Of a stretch of 64,000 nucleotides of DNA, positions 58,988 to 64,000 are shown in pieces. Each line of letters opens with the position of its first letter. Position 1 is the stretch's first letter. The translations under genes and the position numbers were made by a program. Source of the stretch: Roseiarcus sp963761435 (lineage in GTDB: Bacteria; Pseudomonadota; Alphaproteobacteria; Rhizobiales; Beijerinckiaceae); contig CAVXHJ010000010.1 in NCBI GenBank assembly GCA_963761435.1, positions 1,178,001 through 1,242,000 of the forward strand, read 5' to 3'. The notes under the pieces were generated by a model. It did no database searches. It had not been told where the DNA came from and saw nothing but the letters and a program-made list of their open reading frames with translations.

Positions 58988-60809
58988 ATGGAGCGGCGGA
59001 TGGCGAAACGAATGACTCGGCGGCGACTGTTTGAGATCCTCGCCGGACTTCCGTTCATGAGCGCCTTTCCGCGCGGCGCGGCGGCTCAGGCCCAGCCTAA
59101 GACGCGCGTCCGCCCTGGCGACCCGGCGTGGCCATCCGACGCGGCCTGGGACGAGCTCGATCGGCCTGGTCGAGGGACGCCTGATCAAAGTGCGCTCGCC
59201 GCTAGCCGCCTGTGTCGGCGCGGCCCCGGACGCGGCTTGCGCGCAAGTGTTCAAGGAGCTCAAGAACCCCTACTTCCTCGGTGACGAGCCCGGGCTGACG
59301 CAATCGCTGGGCTGGGTCGGGGCCTGGACGTCGCGGCCAAGCGTCTACGCAGTCGCCGCCAAGACGACGGGCGATGTCGTTGCGGCAGTCAACTTCGCCC
59401 GCAAGAACAATCTCAGAATCGTGGTCAAGGGCGGCGGCCATAGCTACCAGGGAACCTCGAACGCGGCCGACTCGCTGCTCATCTGGACCCGCCACATGAA
59501 CGCGATCGTCCTGCACGACGCCTTCGTCGGCGCCGGCTGCGCAGGCAGCGTGGAGCCGCAGCCCGCGGTGTCGATCGAGGCGGGCGCCTATTGGCGACAG
59601 GCTTATGACGCGGTGACGACCAAGGGCGGGCGCTATGTCCAGGGCGGCGGTTGCATGACGGTCGGCGTCGCCGGTCTGGTGCTCGGCGGCGGCTTCGGCA
59701 GCTTCTCCAAAGCCTACGGCATGGCCGCGGCGAGCCTCATCGAGGCCGAGATCGTCACCGCCGACGGCGAGGTCAGAATCGCCAACGCTTGTTCGAATCC
59801 CGACCTCTTCTGGGCGGTCAAGGGCGGCGGCGGGGGGTTCGGCGTGGTCACCCGCGTCACCTTAAGGACGCACGCACTGCCCGAATTCTTGGGCGGCGCG
59901 TCGGCGACAATCAAGGCGGCCTCCGACGACGCCTATCGCCGCCTCATCGCGAAAACAGTCGAATTCTACGCGCAAGCGCTCTTCAATCCGCATTGGGGAG
60001 AGCAGATCGGCTTCGGGCCAGGCGGCGTGGTGGCGATTTCAATGGTGTTCCAGGGGCTAACGAGCCAACAGGCCGCGGATGTCTGGCGTCCGTTTTTCGA
60101 TTGGGTCTCCGCTTCGCCTCAGGATTTCGCCCTCGTGTCGGCGCCGCGGATCGGCGCGTTTCCGGCCCAGTATTTCTGGAACCCTTCGGTGCTCAAGTCG
60201 CTCCCGGGACTCGTCCTCGCCGACGATCGCGAGGGCGCGCCGGCGGAGGATATATTCTGGGCGGGAAACCTGGAGGAAACGGGCGCCGTCTGGCACGCCT
60301 ACCAATCCGCCTGGCTGCCCGCCTCCCTCCTCGCGTCGGACCAGCGCGAACACTTCGTCGACGCGCTCGTCGCCGCCGCTCAGCATCGCGTGACGCTGCA
60401 CTTCAACAAGGGCCTTGCGGGCGCGACGCCGGAGGCGATCGCCGCGGCGAAGGATACGGCGATGAATCCTGCGGTGACAGACGCCTTCGCGCTGGCGATC
60501 AGCGGCGCGCTCGGACAGCCCGCCTATCCCGGCGTACCCGGCCATGAGCCGGACGTGGCGGCGGCGCGGAGCGAGGCTGAGACCGTGGACAAATCGATGA
60601 ACGAGATCCGCAAGCTCCTGCCCCGCGTCGGCTCCTATGTCTGGGAGACCGACTTCTTCCAGCCGAACTGGCAGGACGCCTTCTGGGGCGAGAACTACCC
60701 GCGGCTTCGCGCGATCAAGGACAAATACGATCCGGATGGCCTCTTCTTCCTCCATCACGGCGTCGGCAGCGAAGACTGGAGCGCGGACGGGTTCACGCGA
60801 GTGAACTGA
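58988..60809 (+). CDS. Tat-exported FAD-linked oxidase (berberine-bridge type), frameshifted
   Basis: An oxidase of about 600 residues. The N-terminal Tat signal (MTRRRLFEILAGLPFMSAFP) is in one frame and the enzyme body in another. An extra C at about 59165 separates WDELDR from LVEGRLIKVRSPLAACVGAA; removing it joins them. The FAD domain has the covalent-histidine segment KGGGHSYQGTSNAAD and the GGGCMTVGVAGLVLGGGFGS region, whose cysteine could be the second flavin link. The C-terminal BBE segment is FFQPNWQDAFWGENYPRL. It oxidises a sugar or alcohol in the periplasm with O2 or another acceptor. It follows the Ldh2-like gene by 42 bp. Confidence 0.85.
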
Positions 60810-60860
60810 CGCCCCTCGCTCTCGACCCATCTCGATCTTCAGCCGAACTCAAGGCCGCCC

Positions 60861-61895
60861 ATGCTCTACACACCTTCGCCGACCCGCTACGAGAAGATGC
60901 TCTTCAACCGCTGCGGCAGGAGCGGCCTCAAACTGCCGGCGATTTCGCTGGGCTTGTGGCACAATTTCGGCTTCGGCAAGTCGGCGCAGTCAAAGAGCGC
61001 CATCTGCCGCCAGGCTTTTGATCTCGGAATCACCCATTTCGATCTCGCCAACAATTACGGGCCGCCGCCGGGTTCGGCCGAGATCGCTTTCGGCGACATC
61101 CTGCGCACCGACTTTCGCGGCCACCGCGACGAGCTCGTCGTCTCGACCAAGGCCGGCTACCTCATGTGGCCGGGCCCATATGGCGAATGGGGTGGGCGCA
61201 AATCCCTGCTCGCCAGCCTCGACCAGAGCCTGAAACGCATGGGGCTCGACTACGTGGACATCTTCTATTCCCATCGTTTCGATCCCGAGACGCCGCTCGA
61301 GGAGACGATGGGCGCGCTCGATTCCGCGGTGCGCCAGGGGAAGGCGCTCTATGTCGGCGTCTCGTCCTATAATGCTCGGCGGACGAAGGAGGCGGTCGCG
61401 ATCCTCAAGCGGCTCGGGACGCCCTGCCTCATCCACCAGCCTAGCTATTCGATGATCAATCGCTGGATCGAGGACGACCACCTGCTCGACACGCTCGAGG
61501 ATGAGGGCGTCGGCGCAATCGTGTTTTCGCCGCTGGCGCAGGGTCTCCTCACCGACAAATATCTGAACGGCGTCCCCGAGGGCAGTCGAGCGACCGAGAG
61601 CCACTTCTTCAACAAGGCGATGCTCGCGCCCAAGAACATCGAGCGGGCCCGTCAGCTCGATGCGATCGCGAGGCGGCGCGGCCAGACGCTCGCCCAGATG
61701 GCGTTGGCCTGGACGTTGAGGGACAAACGGGTGACGTCGGCGCTGATCGGCGCAAGCAGTCCCGAGCAGGTGACGGACAGCGTCAAGGCGCTCGCGAATC
61801 CTTCATTCACCGCCGAGGAGCTGAGGGAGATCGACCGCCACGCGATCGAAAGCGGCGTCAATCTATGGCGCCAGTCCGCCGAGCTCGGCGCCTGA
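60861..61895 (+). CDS. Aldo/keto reductase (YghZ/Gpr-like)
   Basis: A 344-residue NADPH-dependent TIM-barrel reductase. The tetrad residues are visible: Asp and Tyr in THFDLANNYGPPPGSAE, Lys in VVSTKAGYLMWPGP and His in IFYSHRFDPETPLEE. The start RYEKMLFNRCGRSGLKLPAI and the AGYLMWPGPYGEWGGRK segment are typical of L-glyceraldehyde-3-phosphate reductase/YghZ enzymes. It probably detoxifies or reduces sugar aldehydes. It lies 51 bp after the FAD oxidase and 18 bp before the dienelactone-hydrolase-like gene, all on one strand. Confidence 0.92.
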   Translation: MLYTPSPTRYEKMLFNRCGRSGLKLPAISLGLWHNFGFGKSAQSKSAICRQAFDLGITHFDLANNYGPPPGSAEIAFGDILRTDFRGHRDELVVSTKAGYLMWPGPYGEWGGRKSLLASLDQSLKRMGLDYVDIFYSHRFDPETPLEETMGALDSAVRQGKALYVGVSSYNARRTKEAVAILKRLGTPCLIHQPSYSMINRWIEDDHLLDTLEDEGVGAIVFSPLAQGLLTDKYLNGVPEGSRATESHFFNKAMLAPKNIERARQLDAIARRRGQTLAQMALAWTLRDKRVTSALIGASSPEQVTDSVKALANPSFTAEELREIDRHAIESGVNLWRQSAELGA

Positions 61896-61913
61896 TACGT
61901 CCGTGAGGAGCCC

Positions 61914-62969
61914 ATGATCGGTTCCGTAAGCGTGTCGATCTCTTCCTTCGCCCTTGCGTTCATCGTCGCCTTATCCGGCGCTCGCGCGGCGCATGCGGGC
62001 TCGATCACAACTACCGACCCCCCGGTCGCGAGCCTCGCCGACGGACGGACAGGCGCGATCGCCTTCGAAGCGCTCACGCCCCGGAATTCGCGCGACCTTG
62101 TCAGCGGCAGGGCGAACCAGAAATCAACCATCGCCGGCGTGCTGACCTTGCCGGAAACCGCAGGCGCTCCCGATGCGCCAAAAGCCAGCTTTCCGGCGAT
62201 GGTGGTGGTGCACGGCAGCAGCGGCGTTCTGCAAAATGACTGGACGTGGGCGAAGCGGCTGAACGAGATGGGCGTCGCGACGTTCGTCATTGACAACTTC
62301 ACCGGCCGCGGCGTTAGGGAGACGGCGACCGACCAGTCACGCCTGTCGCCGGCGGCCGATGCGGCTGGGGCCCTTGCGGCGCTGCGCCTGCTCTCCACCC
62401 ATCCAGCGATCAACTCCAAGCGGATCGGCGTCATGGGCTTCTCGCGCGGCGGGTCCGCCGCAATCAATTCGGCGCTCGAGCCGGTCCGCCGCGCGGTCAT
62501 CGACGATGATTTGCGTTTCGCGGCTCATGTGGCGCTCTATCCTGGATGCGGCGTCCCGTTCGTCTCGGCGCATCTCGACGGCTCCCCGATCCTGATGCTG
62601 CTCGGCGGCAGGGATGACTACACCCCTGCGTCAAACTGCCTGGCCTACGCCGATGAACTGCGCGCGCGAGGCGCCTCGATCCAGATTGTGGTCTATCCCA
62701 ACGCGAATCATGGATTCGACTCCGATGCGCCGCCGCATTTCCGTCCGCTGCCGACGACGCTCCACGGCTGTCATGGCGAGATTGATCTGGACGCCGGGTC
62801 GCTCAGGGTCGAGAGCGATGGTCAAACGCTAAAGGGAGCGGACGCGGCCGCCGCGCTCAAGCGATGCACCGAACGCGGGGTGACCGTTGGCGGCGATCCC
62901 GAAGCGCGCGAGAAGGCGCCAGGCGATGTGGCGGATTTCCTGAAGCCGATATTCACCCTTGCCCGCTAG
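61914..62969 (+). CDS. Exported dienelactone hydrolase family protein
   Basis: A 351-residue alpha/beta hydrolase with a signal peptide (cleavage near residue 28, RAAHA then GSI). The nucleophile elbow is GVMGFSRGGSAAINS. The acid is probably in LLGGRDDYTPA and the histidine in VYPNANHGFDSD, the usual DLH order. An insertion of about 60 residues near the C-terminus contains cysteines in HGCHG and KRCTERG. It is predicted to be a periplasmic hydrolase; the substrate is unknown. GTGAGGAG lies just before the start. Confidence 0.87.
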   Translation: MIGSVSVSISSFALAFIVALSGARAAHAGSITTTDPPVASLADGRTGAIAFEALTPRNSRDLVSGRANQKSTIAGVLTLPETAGAPDAPKASFPAMVVVHGSSGVLQNDWTWAKRLNEMGVATFVIDNFTGRGVRETATDQSRLSPAADAAGALAALRLLSTHPAINSKRIGVMGFSRGGSAAINSALEPVRRAVIDDDLRFAAHVALYPGCGVPFVSAHLDGSPILMLLGGRDDYTPASNCLAYADELRARGASIQIVVYPNANHGFDSDAPPHFRPLPTTLHGCHGEIDLDAGSLRVESDGQTLKGADAAAALKRCTERGVTVGGDPEAREKAPGDVADFLKPIFTLAR

Positions 62970-63013
62970 CGGCGCCTTGGGTGAACTGGCGCCAGTCAAG
63001 GGGAGGAGCAGCA

Positions 63014-63950
63014 GTGGCAGAGAAGCGCCCGCGCATCGGGGTTGTCGGCTCGAGCAACGTCGATCTCGTGACCTATGTCGATCGCATGCCGGTCTGGGGC
63101 GAGACGATCGCTGCGCCGCGGTTCGAGATGAGCCATGGGGGAAAGGGCGCCAACCAGGCGGTCGCGGCGGCGAAGCTCGGCGCCGCGGTCGTCATGGTGT
63201 CGAAAGTCGGCGACGACATGCTGGGCGATGGCGTGCTCCAGAATTTCGAGCGCACGGGCGTCGACGCCGCGCATGTTGAGCGCGTCGGCGGTCAATCGAC
63301 CGGCACGGCGACGATCCTCGTCGACAGGTCGGGCGACAACTGCATCCTCATCGTCAAGGGCGCGAACGGCGATCTCGGTCCGGAGGACGTCGCGCGGGCC
63401 AGCGACGATCTCAAGACCTGCGACCTCATCCTCACCCAGCTCGAAGTCCCGCTCGAGGCGGTCTATGCGGCGCTCGCCTTTGGCAAGCGGCATGGCGTCA
63501 GAACGGTGCTCAATCCGGCGCCGGCGGTTCGTGAACTCGATATCGAGCGCGCCCGCGAGGCGAGCTTCGTTTGCCCCAACGAGACTGAGCTCGCCATCCT
63601 CACCGGGCTGCCAGTCGAGTCCGAGGCCGAAGTCACCGCCGCGGCGAAGACCCTCCTCGCCAAGGGCTTCGAGGCGATCGTTGTCACCCTCGGCGCTCGC
63701 GGCGCGCTGCTCACGACGCATGAGGGCGCGCGGCGGATCGCGCCGGTCAAGGTCGAGGCGATCGACACCACTGGGGCCGGCGACGCCTTCATCGGCAGCT
63801 TCGCCCGGTACGTCGCCGCCGGCCTTTCCCTCGATGATGCGCTCGCTCGGGCGACCCGCTACGCCGCCTTCTCGGTGACCCGGCGCGGGGCGCAGAAGTC
63901 ATATCGCGACAGAGGCCGAATTCGAGGCGTTCCTGGAAAAGTCTGGGTGA
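63014..63950 (+). CDS. rbsK: Ribokinase (PfkB family), frameshifted near the 3' end
   Basis: A sugar kinase of about 311 residues. The PfkB motif 1 reads MSHGGKGANQAVAAAKLGA, the ribokinase-type TVLNPAPA is present, and motif 2 with the catalytic aspartate is DTTGAGDAFIGSF. GGGAGGAG precedes the GTG start. Near 63903 one extra base shifts the frame. Read without it, the end becomes YATEAEFEAFLEKSG with a stop at 63948-63950. As written the frame runs past the window end, which no ribokinase does. It phosphorylates ribose or a similar sugar. It follows the hydrolase gene by 44 bp. Confidence 0.85.
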
Positions 63951-63968
63951 GCGCATGCAGCCACGCGT

Positions 63969-63991
63969 CCCTTCTCCCTCGGGGAGAAGGG
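63969..63991. terminator. Hairpin after ribokinase gene
   Basis: A perfect 10-bp inverted repeat, CCCTTCTCCC and GGGAGAAGGG, with a TCG loop, 18 bp after the restored ribokinase stop. No T-run follows within the window. It may serve as a terminator or be one of the CCCTTCTCCC palindromes often dispersed in proteobacterial genomes. Confidence 0.55.
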
Positions 63992-64000
63992 ATTGAGGGC

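Noticed and set aside
63135..63878. A 247-codon Ser/Arg-rich open frame inside the ribokinase gene
   Set aside because: The ribokinase motifs are in another frame over the same bases. This frame is a shadow.

Overview
The window is GC-rich and densely coded. It looks like chromosomal DNA from an alphaproteobacterium, probably of the order Hyphomicrobiales (Rhizobiales). Supporting signs are the many ABC importers with ATGA/GTGA stop-start overlaps, Tat-exported binding proteins and oxidases, a Lon/Hsp20 pair, a PutA without an obvious N-terminal DNA-binding domain, a DUF1326/DUF2182 pair, and dispersed repeats carrying the ATGGCCGGGCTTGTCCCGGC core that is common in this order. The family cannot be fixed from the sequence. 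I saw no rRNA, tRNA, CRISPR array or prophage.

Layout. (1) 1-7.4 kb: a carbohydrate ABC importer operon on the minus strand (binding protein, two permeases, a 70-residue membrane protein, two ATPases). A sugar epimerase, a CMP-deaminase-like protein and a DapA-family aldolase lie beside it. (2) 7.4-9.2 kb: a gene-poor repeat zone holding a decayed transposase nested in the left end of a MITE-like element. (3) 9.3-10.7 kb: the DUF1326 and DUF2182 genes. (4) 10.8-16.9 kb: a minus-strand operon with an NMT1-type ABC importer, an FAD oxidoreductase, a CaiB-type CoA transferase and a crotonase, which fits uptake and CoA-dependent breakdown of an unknown acid. (5) 17-34 kb: a GH3 beta-glucosidase, an SbmA/YddA-like ABC protein with damaged ATPase motifs, a discoidin/six-hairpin putative glycosidase and a 1,2-beta-oligoglucan-phosphorylase-like GH94 enzyme. 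The last two sit at the end of a seven-gene overlapping operon that also encodes a molybdenum hydroxylase (with a CoxS-CoxG fusion), an esterase-like hydrolase and an amidohydrolase. (6) 34-38 kb: an LhgO-like oxidase, then Hsp20 and Lon closed by a strong terminator. (7) 38.5-39.3 kb: a tandem pair of the same MITE-like repeat, bracketed by an 8-bp direct repeat. (8) 39.4-50.3 kb: cytochrome c plus amine oxidase, frameshifted mobB, putA, an alcohol dehydrogenase-like protein, an MBL-fold hydrolase, a broken CoA transferase and mtnA. (9) 50.5-64 kb: an ATP-grasp protein, a peptide/opine-type ABC operon, an Ldh2-like dehydrogenase, a Tat-exported FAD oxidase, an aldo/keto reductase, an exported dienelactone-hydrolase-like protein and a ribokinase.

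The window is a catabolic, accessory-type region: at least four independent importers are each paired with oxidoreductases, hydrolases or isomerases. Two points need a second look. The glucan genes suggest intracellular phosphorolysis of beta-1,2-glucan. Five genes between 41 and 64 kb carry single-base frameshifts, which means either sequencing errors or ongoing gene decay. Start sites were moved from the longest reading frame wherever a ribosome-binding site or a stop-start overlap gave a better choice.
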